The notes under the pieces are model-generated. The model had not been told where the DNA came from, did not search any database, and saw only the letters and a list, made by a program, of their open reading frames with translations. The translations under genes were made by a program, and so were the position numbers. Positions 42,786 to 52,129 of a stretch of 64,000 nucleotides of DNA are shown here, piece by piece. Origin of the DNA: Bacillus yapensis (GTDB taxonomy: Bacteria > Bacillota > Bacilli > Bacillales > Cytobacillaceae); NCBI RefSeq assembly GCF_005280205.1, contig NZ_SUND01000005.1, positions 170,734 to 234,733 of the forward strand, read 5' to 3'. How positions within the stretch are numbered: position 1 is the first letter of the stretch; the number at the start of each line of letters is the position of its first letter.

Positions 42786-43184
42786 CTAGTAAGATAGACA
42801 TTTTGCTACGATCCAACCAACAGCTAACGACAAGGATAATAACATCGTACCTACTGCTCTATTATCTTCTTCAATGGCTTTATGAATACTAAAACGTATT
42901 GTGATGACTTCTGCTAGAATAAAGACGATTATTTGGGAAAGAATTCCGATCACTCCCCATAACGCCATATCAAGCAAGGATACAGAGTATTCAGCAGCTG
43001 CTCCTAAAACAATGGCAAGACCTACGATTTTCCCGCCTAAAGACAATGCAGCCGTTACATTTTTTTCAGCAATTAAGCGAAATTCTTTTAGCTTTGGTGT
43101 GCTGATTGTAAATAAAACCACTCCCACAATTAGGAGTACGAGTGCAACTCCTAAATAAGCTGCAAAATTAAGATATAAATTCAT
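42786..43184 (-). CDS. DUF350 membrane protein (YjfL-like)
   Basis: A 132-aa four-helix protein with the DUF350 features: NVTAALSLGGKIVGLAIVLGA, a central LLDMALWGVIGILSQIIVF and a last helix ending in GWIVAKCLSY. GGGAGG precedes the start. In E. coli the DUF350 protein YjfL is encoded between YjfK and YjfM and near the ATP-grasp YjfC, the same company as here. Confidence 0.85.
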   Translation of the reverse strand: MNLYLNFAAYLGVALVLLIVGVVLFTISTPKLKEFRLIAEKNVTAALSLGGKIVGLAIVLGAAAEYSVSLLDMALWGVIGILSQIIVFILAEVITIRFSIHKAIEEDNRAVGTMLLSLSLAVGWIVAKCLSY

Positions 43185-43216
43185 TATGATCCTCCCGTTC
43201 TAATTTAATCGAACCG

Positions 43217-43552
43217 TTAGCCCCCGAAGCTTTTCGATCCGCTACCAAACCCTGAGCTCGTCTTGCCTCCTCCCAGATAGGAAGAGCTATTTTTGTAGGT
43301 TTTATAGTCACTGCTTTTTAAAAGTGCGCTTTTATTTTTATAATAAAGACCACCAAAATAATAAAAACCATGATAGCTAGAATCATTGTCATCACATTCC
43401 CAGACACCATCATCACTGTCCCATTCCCAATCCTGACAGCTTTGATCATCTGGTGGTGGCGGAACTTCAGCACTATTCGCACCACACCCAGCAAGATTCA
43501 GGGTAAGTGCAGTTGATGATACTCCGATCATGACCTTTTTCGTTTTCCCCAA
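43217..43552 (-). CDS. Small lipoprotein of the ATP-grasp/DUF350 operon
   Basis: A 111-aa protein from TTG 43552, chosen because AGAGGTGA lies 5 bases upstream and because an ATG at 43612 would lie before the SigW-like promoter. The lipobox is NLAGC (about residue 23). The mature part has PPPPDD, two cysteines in an acidic Trp-rich segment (CQDWEWDSDDGVWECDD), a Tyr-rich stretch and a Gly/Ser tail. It corresponds in position to the YjfM/DUF1190-type exported protein of related operons, though I see only general resemblance. Confidence 0.7.
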   Translation of the reverse strand: MGKTKKVMIGVSSTALTLNLAGCGANSAEVPPPPDDQSCQDWEWDSDDGVWECDDNDSSYHGFYYFGGLYYKNKSALLKSSDYKTYKNSSSYLGGGKTSSGFGSGSKSFGG

Positions 43553-43585
43553 TGTCTTCACCTCTTTTCCTTTCACATAGAAGAT

Positions 43586-43611
43586 TACGTTTCTAGCTGG
43601 TAAAAGATTCA
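43586..43611 (-). promoter_or_regulatory. SigW-like extracytoplasmic-function promoter
   Basis: On the minus strand TGAATC, exactly 16 bases, CGTA; the ECF sigma-W consensus is TGAAAC-N16-CGTA. It lies about 34 bases before the TTG start of the lipoprotein gene. Confidence 0.6.
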
Positions 43612-43782
43612 AAATATTTTCAAGTGCATATAATGCTCGTTTTAATAAAAATCGGGACTATAATTAGCCCCATTTTTTCACATATTCATCCATTCTCTGT
43701 AGCTGTACGGATGTACTAGATTGCTCTATCTATCAAAGTAATATTTATCCTTCTTTATGGCATCTATTATCTCCGTGATACG

Positions 43783-45447
43783 TCACGAATTGGGAAGTAC
43801 CGTTCCTATCATTTGATTTAACGTATCAACATTGACTTTCCCCACACGAGAATCCTCGATTCTATACTTCTCTTTTAACTGCAGAATCCTTGTAACACTT
43901 TCATTAATTCGTTCCTCTGAAATTTCTCCTTTTTCAACAGCCTTTCTCATTTCTTCAATTACATGAATCATTTTGTCGTAATCATGTGCGACCATGACGA
44001 TATCGCTTCCAGCTTTTATCGACCTAATAGCCGCATCCCCCAAATCAAAGTTCCCCGCAATGGCCTCCATCGTCATATCATCGGTTATAATGACACCATC
44101 ATAGCCTAATCCTTCGCGTAAAAAGTCCGTCATGATTACTTTAGACATTGATGATGGATAATCATCTAATTTTGGTAGTAAGATATGTGCCACCATCACC
44201 ATATCTGCCCCTTCATCAATAGCACGCTTAAAGGGAATTAACTCCAGCTCTTCAAGTTGTGTGCGTGATTTATTCACTGTTGGCAGCTCCAAATGTGAAT
44301 CTACAGAGGTATCCCCATGGCCAGGAAAATGTTTTACAGATGCAATGATATTCTCTGATTGTATTCCTTTCATCGTCTGAATTCCTAACGTACTCACAAC
44401 ATCCGGATTAGCGCTAAACGAACGATCACCGATCACGGGATTATCTGGATTACTATTCACGTCAAGAACTGGTGCAAAATTAATATTAAATCCATAAGCT
44501 TTGACTAGTTTTCCAAGAACAGTCCCTAATTCAAAGGAAAAAGCAGGATCGTTCATCTTTCCAATTTCCAGGTTGGTAGGAATGTTCTGTAACTCTCCAG
44601 GTAGCTTCGTAATTCTTCCGCCCTCCTGGTCAATCCCCAAAAACAACGGAACCTTATTTATGCTATTTCTAGCTTTCAAATCATTTATATATGCAACCGT
44701 TTGGGATGGAGTTGTTATATTTTCTCCATTAAGGATAATTCCCCCAACCTTGTATTCACGAACTAAACGGTCTGCATCTCCATTTGATTTTGTGCCTTCA
44801 ACACCTGCAAAGATCATTTGACCGATCTTCTCATCCAAACTCATCCGATCGACCATTTCCGGAATGGGTAATTGTTTCGATGGTTTTGTTGCTACGACAG
44901 AAATATGATGTACGGTAGGATTTGGCTTTTTTTCAGTTGGTTTATCGAGAATCCACTTTAATTGATACTCGTCACTTATTCGGTAAGTCAAAATAATTTG
45001 ATCGTACTTAGCATCCTGATAATACTTAATATCTGTAGGCTCCCCTAATTGGTCTAATACTTCCTTATAATGAATCTTCTCGAGTTCTTTGGCATATGAA
45101 CGTAAATCAAAGGCAATTGACTTCTTATATCCAATCGTTACTCGTTTTTCTGGATAAACGGCATAATCACCAACAGATGTCTCATCCATATTTTCAGGGG
45201 TTCCGAATATTTTCGTAACCTCTTCATAACCTGTTTCTCCTGCGGTAAATGGAACTTCCAAAATCATTCCTTTTTTAGACAGCGAATAAATTTTATCGAT
45301 TATCGGAACCTCATCTGTTGAAGAAGGTTCCTCTTGGTTAGCAGGTAGTTGACTTGTTTGCTCCGAATCCTTTTTTTCAAAAAACAAGTAATAGACAAGC
45401 CCTATCATCGCGATAGAAACAAATATGAAAATTATTTTTTTGAACAC
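43783..45447 (-). CDS. nagZ: Glycoside hydrolase family 3 beta-N-acetylhexosaminidase
   Basis: A 554-aa protein from GTG 45447 (TAGGAGGC directly upstream; ATG starts further up lack a ribosome site). N-terminal membrane anchor (about 3-22), a linker, and an N-terminal beta-rich domain of about 150 aa not found in minimal NagZ. The GH3 barrel follows: MIFAGVEGT, FLGIDQEGGRITKLPG, INFAPVLDVN, KHFPGHGDTSVDSH (acid/base His) and VIITDDMTMEAI (nucleophile Asp). Expected to trim N-acetylglucosamine from muropeptides outside the cell during wall recycling. Confidence 0.9.
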   Translation of the reverse strand: MFKKIIFIFVSIAMIGLVYYLFFEKKDSEQTSQLPANQEEPSSTDEVPIIDKIYSLSKKGMILEVPFTAGETGYEEVTKIFGTPENMDETSVGDYAVYPEKRVTIGYKKSIAFDLRSYAKELEKIHYKEVLDQLGEPTDIKYYQDAKYDQIILTYRISDEYQLKWILDKPTEKKPNPTVHHISVVATKPSKQLPIPEMVDRMSLDEKIGQMIFAGVEGTKSNGDADRLVREYKVGGIILNGENITTPSQTVAYINDLKARNSINKVPLFLGIDQEGGRITKLPGELQNIPTNLEIGKMNDPAFSFELGTVLGKLVKAYGFNINFAPVLDVNSNPDNPVIGDRSFSANPDVVSTLGIQTMKGIQSENIIASVKHFPGHGDTSVDSHLELPTVNKSRTQLEELELIPFKRAIDEGADMVMVAHILLPKLDDYPSSMSKVIMTDFLREGLGYDGVIITDDMTMEAIAGNFDLGDAAIRSIKAGSDIVMVAHDYDKMIHVIEEMRKAVEKGEISEERINESVTRILQLKEKYRIEDSRVGKVNVDTLNQMIGTVLPNS

Positions 45448-45566
45448 TTTTTGCCTCCTAAAACGACATTTCTTATTCATTATATTAGACTTCAAAAGCT
45501 TGAAATTGTTACGATTTTTCAAACTCCTTAACAGCTTCCACAAAAACACGTGAGAATAAAACATAA

Positions 45567-45619
45567 ATAAAGCGCTTGCAATATTTTTTAATTGAATTAT
45601 AATACTTGTATACAAGTAT
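45567..45619 (+). promoter_or_regulatory. gnt operon promoter with cre-like site and GntR operator
   Basis: Promoter TTGCAA (45576), 16-base spacer, TATAAT (45598-45603). ATAAAGCGCTTGCA at 45567-45580 matches 12 of 14 cre positions and overlaps the -35. ATACTTGTATACAAGTAT at 45602-45619 is a perfect 18-bp palindrome overlapping the start point, the expected GntR operator. Confidence 0.8.
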
Positions 45620-45646
45620 ACTTGAATTCTCTTAAAAGGTGAGCTT

Positions 45647-46378
45647 ATGACTGAATCTAAGCAATTTCTATATCCAGATAAATGGTTATCGAAGGCTTCA
45701 TCTGGAGACCGCGTAGCCTATGAACTGAGAATGCGCATTATTTCTGGCATGATTGAAAGCGGTGCCATCCTCTCAGAAAATAAATTGGCTGCAGATTTTG
45801 AAGTGAGCCGGTCACCAATACGTGAAGCGTTAAAAATACTCGCATCTGAAAATTTGATTCGACTAGAACGAATGGGTGCTGTCGTCATTGGTTTAAAAGA
45901 GAAAGAAATAGAAGAAATTTACGATGTTCGTCTCATGATCGAATCTTTCGTATTTGAACGACTAGTAAGGATGGACACAGGAGAATTAGCAATAGAGCTT
46001 AGTAAAATACTCGAAATGATGAAGGTTGCAATAAAATATCAAGATGCTGATGAATTTTCATATCAGGACGTCTTATTTCACGAAACCATCATCCGTTACG
46101 TCGATCATTCTTACATCCTAATGATTTGGAATAATTTAAAACCAGTGATGGAAAGCTTCATTCTTTTATCAATGCGCATGCGCTTTGCAGAAAAGTACGA
46201 AGATTTTACACGAATTGTAAATAACCATGAACTATATATCGATGCCATAAAGACAAAGGATCGAAACCTCATGATTAAGTCTTTACACAAAAACTTTGAC
46301 GATGTCCAAGGGAAAGTGGAAGATTTATGGAGCTCGCAACAAATGCTATCAAAAGGGGCTGAACAACAAGATGACTAG
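45647..46378 (+). CDS. gntR: Gluconate operon repressor
   Basis: A 243-aa FadR-subfamily GntR regulator. The winged helix (about 22-85) contains SENKLAADFEVSRSPIREALKILASENLIRLERMGAVVI, followed by an all-helical ligand domain. AAAGGTGAG precedes the ATG. It heads gntRKPZ as in B. subtilis and should bind the palindrome at 45602-45619, released by gluconate. Confidence 0.93.
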   Translation: MTESKQFLYPDKWLSKASSGDRVAYELRMRIISGMIESGAILSENKLAADFEVSRSPIREALKILASENLIRLERMGAVVIGLKEKEIEEIYDVRLMIESFVFERLVRMDTGELAIELSKILEMMKVAIKYQDADEFSYQDVLFHETIIRYVDHSYILMIWNNLKPVMESFILLSMRMRFAEKYEDFTRIVNNHELYIDAIKTKDRNLMIKSLHKNFDDVQGKVEDLWSSQQMLSKGAEQQDD

Positions 46379-47915
46379 CTACATGTTAGGGATTGATATT
46401 GGTACCACAAGTACAAAGGCCGTACTATTTAGTGAAAAAGGACAAGTGATCGGGCAAGAGAATATTGGGTACCCACTTTACACACCGGATATTTCAACAG
46501 CTGAGCAAAATCCTGAAGAAATTTTTCAAGCTGTTTTGAAAGCCATTACAAACATTATGCAACAGCATTCCAATAAGGAACTATCATTCATTTCATTTAG
46601 CAGTGCGATGCACAGTGTCATTGCGATGGATGAACATGACCAGCCTCTTACCCCACTCATCACTTGGGCTGACAATCGTAGTGAGGCATGGGCACATAAA
46701 ATCAAGGATGAGTTAAATGGCCATGAAGTCTATAAACGCACGGGAACGCCAATTCATCCGATGTCACCTTTAAGCAAAATTGCTTGGATTGTCAATGAGC
46801 GCCCTGAAATCGCTGACAAAGCGAAAAAATATATTGGCATAAAAGAATATATCTTCAAAAAGTTCTTTGACCAATATGTTGTCGATCATTCGCTCGCTTC
46901 ATGCATGGGCATGATGAACCTTAAATCTCTCGATTGGGACGAAGAAGCTTTAACGATAGCAGGCGTCACTCGTGATCAGCTTTCAGAACTTGTGCCAACG
47001 ACAAAAATGTTTAGCAACTGCAACCCTGCATTAGCCAAACAAATCGGGATCGACCCACAAACTCCCTTTGTTATCGGTGCGAGTGATGGAGTCCTTTCAA
47101 ATTTAGGTGTGAATGCCTTTAGAAAAGGTGAAATTGCCGTCACAATTGGGACAAGCGGTGCGATTCGTACGATCATCGATAAGCCTCAAACGGACGAAAA
47201 AGGAAGAATCTTTTGTTATGCCTTAACGGAAAATCATTGGGTGATTGGTGGTCCTGTCAACAATGGAGGAATGGTACTTCGCTGGATTCGAGATGAATTT
47301 GCATCTTCCGAAATTGAAACAGCAAAAAGATTAGGAATTGACCCATACGAGGTTTTAACGAAAATAGCTGAACGAGTTAGACCAGGTGCGGATGGATTGT
47401 TATTCCACCCATTCCTTGCCGGTGAACGTGCTCCATTATGGAACCCAGATGTACGCGGATCATTTTTTGGACTAACGATGTCACATAAAAAAGAACATAT
47501 GATTCGAGCTGCCCTCGAAGGTGTAATTTACAACTTATACACAGTGTATCTAGCTTTAATCGAATGTATGGACGGTCCTGTGACAAGAATTCAAGCAACA
47601 GGAGGCTTCGCAAGGTCTGAAGTTTGGCGACAAATGATGTCTGATATTTTTGAATCAGAAGTAGTCGTACCTGAAAGCTATGAAAGCTCTTGCCTAGGTG
47701 CTTGTATTTTAGGATTATACGCATTAGGAAAAATCGATTCTTTTGAAGTCGTTTCTGACATGGTCGGTGATACCTTTAAACATACGCCGAATGAAGAGGC
47801 TACAAAAGAATATAGACAATTGCTACCAATCTTCATCAACTTATCAAGAATGTTAAAAGATGAATATACATCAATCGCAAATTATCAAAGAGGTTTAATC
47901 AAACAAAACAACTAG
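46371..47915 (+). CDS. gntK: Gluconokinase
   Basis: A 514-aa FGGY-family kinase: GIDIGTTSTKAVLF, WADNRSEAWA, GASDGVLSNLG, VTIGTSGAIRT and the C-terminal ATRIQATGGFARSEVWRQMMSD-type ATP region (spread over about 425-448). Start ATG 46371 overlaps the gntR stop by 8 bases with AAGGGGC upstream. Makes 6-phosphogluconate from gluconate. Confidence 0.94.
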   Translation: MTSYMLGIDIGTTSTKAVLFSEKGQVIGQENIGYPLYTPDISTAEQNPEEIFQAVLKAITNIMQQHSNKELSFISFSSAMHSVIAMDEHDQPLTPLITWADNRSEAWAHKIKDELNGHEVYKRTGTPIHPMSPLSKIAWIVNERPEIADKAKKYIGIKEYIFKKFFDQYVVDHSLASCMGMMNLKSLDWDEEALTIAGVTRDQLSELVPTTKMFSNCNPALAKQIGIDPQTPFVIGASDGVLSNLGVNAFRKGEIAVTIGTSGAIRTIIDKPQTDEKGRIFCYALTENHWVIGGPVNNGGMVLRWIRDEFASSEIETAKRLGIDPYEVLTKIAERVRPGADGLLFHPFLAGERAPLWNPDVRGSFFGLTMSHKKEHMIRAALEGVIYNLYTVYLALIECMDGPVTRIQATGGFARSEVWRQMMSDIFESEVVVPESYESSCLGACILGLYALGKIDSFEVVSDMVGDTFKHTPNEEATKEYRQLLPIFINLSRMLKDEYTSIANYQRGLIKQNN

Positions 47916-47927
47916 GAGGAATTCACG

Positions 47928-49274
47928 ATGCCATTAGTTATTGTCGGTATTGGAATCATTGCATTATTAATTTTAATCATGGGCTTTAAATTAAACACAT
48001 TTATATCATTAATCATTGTCTCCTTTGGTGTAGCATTAGCACTCGGAATGCCACTTGGAGAAGTTGTTGCAACAATTGAAGCTGGACTAGGCGGAACGCT
48101 TGGTCACATCGCATTAATTTTTGGACTTGGAGCCATGCTCGGCCGCTTAATCGCTGATTCAGGTGGCGCGCAACGAATTGCCATGACCCTTGTAAATAAA
48201 TTCGGTGAGAAAAATATTCAATGGGCAGTTGTTGCTGCTTCATTCATTATCGGTATCGCGTTATTTTTTGAAGTAGGTTTAGTATTATTAATTCCAATTG
48301 TATTTGCTATTTCTAAAGAATTAAAGGTTTCCATCCTGCATCTTGGAATTCCAATGACAGCAGCTTTATCTGTGACACACGGTTTCTTACCACCGCATCC
48401 AGGACCAACAACAATTGCTGGAGAATTTGGTGCAGACATTGGTCAGGTTTTACTTTATGGATTCATTATTTCAATACCAACGGTTATTTTAGCAGGTCCT
48501 GTATTTACGAAAATTGCTAAAAAATTGGTCCCTGCTTCTTTCACTAAAGCTGGTAATATAGCATCTCTTGGGGAGCAAAAAAGATTTAAGTTAGAAGAAA
48601 CTCCTGGCTTTGGAATCAGTGTATTCACTGCTTTACTTCCTGTCATTTTAATGTCAATCGCAACAATCATTACTTTGTTACAAAAAACACTAGGATTCGA
48701 AGATAATAGTTTACTAGCGGTCATTCGCTTCATTGGTGAAGCTGGTACATCTATGTTAATTTCCTTATTAGTTGCCGTCTACACGATGGGACTAGCAAGA
48801 AAAATTCCAATCAAAAACGTGATGGATTCTTGTACAACAGCGATTACTCATATCGGGATGATGCTTCTAATCATCGGTGGAGGCGGTGCCTTCAAACAAG
48901 TATTAATCAATGGTGGTGTTGGTGACTACGTAGCCGAACTATTTAAAGGTACGTCTATGTCCCCTATCCTCCTTGCTTGGATTATCGCGGCTATCTTACG
49001 TATTTCATTGGGTTCAGCTACTGTGGCAGCGTTAACAACGGCTGGTTTAGTCATTCCAATGTTAGGGCAATCTGATGTTAACCTTGCTTTGGTTGTACTG
49101 GCAACAGGCGCAGGTAGCTTGATTGCTTCCCACGTAAATGATGCTGGTTTCTGGATGTTCAAAGAATATTTTGGACTAAGCATGAAAGAAACTTTTGCAA
49201 CATGGACATTACTTGAAACGATTATTTCTGTAGCTGGATTAGGATTCATTTTATTACTAAGCTTATTCGTATAA
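47928..49274 (+). CDS. gntP: Gluconate permease
   Basis: A 448-aa GntP-family H+ symporter with about 12-14 helices. Family motifs are LGAMLGRLIADSGGAQRIA, THGFLPPHPGPTTIA and a final SHVNDAGFWMFKEYFGLS. AGGAGG precedes the start, 12 bases after gntK. Imports gluconate for the kinase. Confidence 0.94.
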   Translation: MPLVIVGIGIIALLILIMGFKLNTFISLIIVSFGVALALGMPLGEVVATIEAGLGGTLGHIALIFGLGAMLGRLIADSGGAQRIAMTLVNKFGEKNIQWAVVAASFIIGIALFFEVGLVLLIPIVFAISKELKVSILHLGIPMTAALSVTHGFLPPHPGPTTIAGEFGADIGQVLLYGFIISIPTVILAGPVFTKIAKKLVPASFTKAGNIASLGEQKRFKLEETPGFGISVFTALLPVILMSIATIITLLQKTLGFEDNSLLAVIRFIGEAGTSMLISLLVAVYTMGLARKIPIKNVMDSCTTAITHIGMMLLIIGGGGAFKQVLINGGVGDYVAELFKGTSMSPILLAWIIAAILRISLGSATVAALTTAGLVIPMLGQSDVNLALVVLATGAGSLIASHVNDAGFWMFKEYFGLSMKETFATWTLLETIISVAGLGFILLLSLFV

Positions 49275-49282
49275 ATCCTTCT

Positions 49283-49319
49283 AGGCAGATAACCCCTTAA
49301 CTTTACGGGGTTGCTGCCT
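49283..49319 (+). other. Hairpin between gntP and gntZ
   Basis: AGGCAG.AACCCC / GGGGT.CTGCCT stem without a T run. Probably a partial terminator or a 3-prime end protector that sets gntZ expression apart from gntRKP. Confidence 0.55.
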
Positions 49320-49347
49320 ATTCATCTTAGTAAAAGGAGCATGTCAA

Positions 49348-50751
49348 ATGAAAAATTCAATTGGTGTTATTGGTTTAGGAGTTATGGGCGGCAATATTGC
49401 TTTAAATATGGCAAATAACGGTGAACAGGTAGCCGTTTATAATTACACACGAGATTTAACTGATAACCTTATCGCAAAGCTTGATGGTCAAACTCTTACT
49501 CCCTATTACGAGGTAGAAGATTTTGTACAATCCTTAGAAATACCAAGAAAAATCTTTGTTATGGTGACGGCTGGTGCAGCGATTGATTCGGTTATTAGCT
49601 CACTTATCCCCCACCTTGAAGAAGGCGATGTCATCATGGACGGCGGGAACTCTTTTTATGAAGATACAGAACGTCGCTACGATGAACTAAAGGAAAAAGG
49701 AATCGGCTATTTAGGCATTGGCGTTTCTGGTGGTGAGGTTGGCGCTTTAACAGGACCTTCAATCATGCCTGGCGGCGATAAAGAAGTTTATGAAAAAGTG
49801 GCTCCAATTTTAACGAAAATTGCTGCACAAGTGGATGGCGACCCTTGCTGTGTGTATATCGGTCCTAGAGGAGCCGGACACTTTGTTAAAATGGTCCACA
49901 ATGGAATTGAGTATGCAGATATGCAGCTAATCGCTGAAGCGTATACTTTTTTACGAGAAAAATTGAACTTATCGGTTGAGGAAATTGCCGATATTTTTGA
50001 AACGTGGAATCAAGGTGAACTTCAGAGTTATTTAATCGAAATCACAGCTGAAATTTTAAGAAAAAAAGATGAAGAAACGGGCTTACCACTCATCGATGTA
50101 ATCCTAGATAAAGCTGGTCAAAAAGGAACCGGGAAATGGACGAGCATTCAAGCTATTGATAACGGAATCCCGACTTCCATCATTACAGAATCTTTATTTG
50201 CTCGCTACATTTCTGCGATTAAAGACGAACGTGTGGCAGCACAGTCGATCCTATCAGGTCCTGAACATGAGCAAGCTAGCTTAGACAAAAATGTCTGGAT
50301 TGATTATGTGAGACAAGCCTTATATATGGGGAAAGTTTGTGCTTACGCGCAAGGATTTACTCAGTATAAGACCTCGTCCGATCTTTACGGCTGGGATTTA
50401 CCTTTGAAGGATATTGCTCTTATTTTCCGTGGTGGCTGTATCATTCGTGCGAAGTTCTTAAATGTCATTAGCGAGGCTTATCAAGAGCAAGCCGATCTAG
50501 CTAATTTATTGATCTCGCCATATTTTGCAGAACAAATTAAAGACTACCAAAACGGATTACGTAAGGTCGTTTGTGAAGGCATTCAATCCGGGATTGCATT
50601 CCCTTGCTTAAGCTCTTCTCTTTCATATTACGATAGCTACCGCACTGGACGCTCAAATGCTAATATTCTTCAAGCACAGCGTGATTATTTCGGGGCTCAT
50701 ACTTATGAACGTACAGATGTAAAAGGAGCATTCCATACGAATTGGCAATGA
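49348..50751 (+). CDS. gntZ: 6-phosphogluconate dehydrogenase
   Basis: A 467-aa decarboxylating dehydrogenase: N-terminal IGVIGLGVMGGNIALNMANN, substrate loop GISGGEVG-type (GVSGGEVGALTGPSIMPGG), catalytic Lys and Asn in HFVKMVHNGIEYADMQ, and GTGKWTSIQA. AAAGGAG precedes the start. Converts 6-phosphogluconate to ribulose 5-phosphate, completing the gluconate route. Its near match to GntZ of bacilli suggests the inducible form rather than the pentose-pathway housekeeping enzyme. Confidence 0.93.
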   Translation: MKNSIGVIGLGVMGGNIALNMANNGEQVAVYNYTRDLTDNLIAKLDGQTLTPYYEVEDFVQSLEIPRKIFVMVTAGAAIDSVISSLIPHLEEGDVIMDGGNSFYEDTERRYDELKEKGIGYLGIGVSGGEVGALTGPSIMPGGDKEVYEKVAPILTKIAAQVDGDPCCVYIGPRGAGHFVKMVHNGIEYADMQLIAEAYTFLREKLNLSVEEIADIFETWNQGELQSYLIEITAEILRKKDEETGLPLIDVILDKAGQKGTGKWTSIQAIDNGIPTSIITESLFARYISAIKDERVAAQSILSGPEHEQASLDKNVWIDYVRQALYMGKVCAYAQGFTQYKTSSDLYGWDLPLKDIALIFRGGCIIRAKFLNVISEAYQEQADLANLLISPYFAEQIKDYQNGLRKVVCEGIQSGIAFPCLSSSLSYYDSYRTGRSNANILQAQRDYFGAHTYERTDVKGAFHTNWQ

Positions 50752-50753
50752 TC

Positions 50754-50790
50754 AAAAAAACTCTCCTCAATGATTTTGGGGAGAGTTTTT
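50754..50790. terminator. Bidirectional terminator after gntZ
   Basis: AAACTCTCC / GGAGAGTTT stem with A and T runs, between convergent genes. Confidence 0.85.
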
Positions 50791-50795
50791 GATAT

Positions 50796-52070
50796 TTAAC
50801 TTAGTACATGAAAAACAAAATTAAAGAGAAATAAACTAGCAATCACATATAAAGTGACAGAGACTTCCTTCGCTTTTCCGATTGCAATTTTTAGAATCGG
50901 ATAAAGGATGAAACCTACCGCGATCCCGTCTGCAATGCTATATGTGAATGGAATCATCGCAATAATAAAGATAGCTGGGAAACTTTCACTTAAATCGCTC
51001 AAATTTAAATTGCGAATGTTTTGGAGCATCATTAAGATGGGCGCAATTGCACTATTCGGAATTAGCTTAATAACTGGGATGAAAAACGCCGACAGTAAAA
51101 ATAAAATACCTGTCGTTACCGTCGTAAGACCGGTTCTTCCACCTGCAGCCATTCCCGCTGCACTTTCAACCGTTGACACCGTTGGACTAGAGCCAAACAA
51201 GCCTGATAGTAAAGCAGATACCGAGTTTGCCTGGAAAGCACGACTAAATTTATCCGTACGATTGATAAAAGAAACATGCCCATGAACCAATCCGATGTTT
51301 TCAAAGACGAGCACCATCGTTAAAGAAAAGACCGCAATCCAAAAACCTAATGACAAGATATTATCAAAAGAGAAAGCACCGAAAACTCCCATGTAATCAG
51401 ATAAAGAGAAAGCATCTGCTTCCGATTGCTGAAAGTTAATTAAACCGAATGCCCAAGCTAAGCCTGTTCCCACGACTACCGTAATCAAAAAGTTTCCAGG
51501 TACATTGCGCATAAACAAGATGATTGCAATAAGAAAAGTTAATACAGTCGCTAGTACCTGAGGATCGCCTAGCTCTCCTAACGCAATAATCGAGTTTGTC
51601 CCCTTTTCAACGATTCCACCCTTTTCAAGCCCAATGAGCATCAAGAACAGACCAAGTCCAATCGTAATCGCTTCTTTTAACGATTGTGGAATGGATTCGC
51701 TCAAGGTTTTGGAAAAGCGCGAGAATGCAACCAACATGAAAATCAAGCCTGAAACAAAGACAACTGCTAATGCTTCCTGCCATGACATGCCCATGGATTG
51801 GACAATCGTGTAAGAAAATAACGCATTAACACCCATGCCTGGAACGAGAAGAATTGGAGCATTTGCCCAAAATCCCATTAACAAGCAGCCAACAAAAGAG
51901 GTAATAATGGTTGCCAATATCGCTCCTTCAAGCGGAATTCCTGCTTCCGATAAAATAAGTGAATTGACCGCAATAATGTAGACGATTGTAAAAAAGCTCA
52001 CTACACCTGCTAGTATCTCTCGTTTGAAAGTTGTCTCGTTCTTTTCTAGCTGAAAAAATCGATTAAACAT
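50796..52070 (-). CDS. AzgA-type purine permease
   Basis: A 424-aa NCS2 transporter of the AzgA branch (hypoxanthine/guanine/adenine, as PbuG and PbuO of B. subtilis). Motifs are REILAGVVSFFTIVYIIAVN at the start, VPGMGVNALFSYTIV, and GLFGSSPTVSTVESAAGMAAGGRTGL split near residues 290-315. No riboswitch is seen in its upstream region, unlike many purine permease genes. Its neighbours are unrelated. Confidence 0.88.
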   Translation of the reverse strand: MFNRFFQLEKNETTFKREILAGVVSFFTIVYIIAVNSLILSEAGIPLEGAILATIITSFVGCLLMGFWANAPILLVPGMGVNALFSYTIVQSMGMSWQEALAVVFVSGLIFMLVAFSRFSKTLSESIPQSLKEAITIGLGLFLMLIGLEKGGIVEKGTNSIIALGELGDPQVLATVLTFLIAIILFMRNVPGNFLITVVVGTGLAWAFGLINFQQSEADAFSLSDYMGVFGAFSFDNILSLGFWIAVFSLTMVLVFENIGLVHGHVSFINRTDKFSRAFQANSVSALLSGLFGSSPTVSTVESAAGMAAGGRTGLTTVTTGILFLLSAFFIPVIKLIPNSAIAPILMMLQNIRNLNLSDLSESFPAIFIIAMIPFTYSIADGIAVGFILYPILKIAIGKAKEVSVTLYVIASLFLFNFVFHVLS

Positions 52071-52129
52071 AAATGATACCTATCTATTCAATTAGCCCTC
52101 TCCCTACCCGCTCTCCCCAAAAAAATTAG

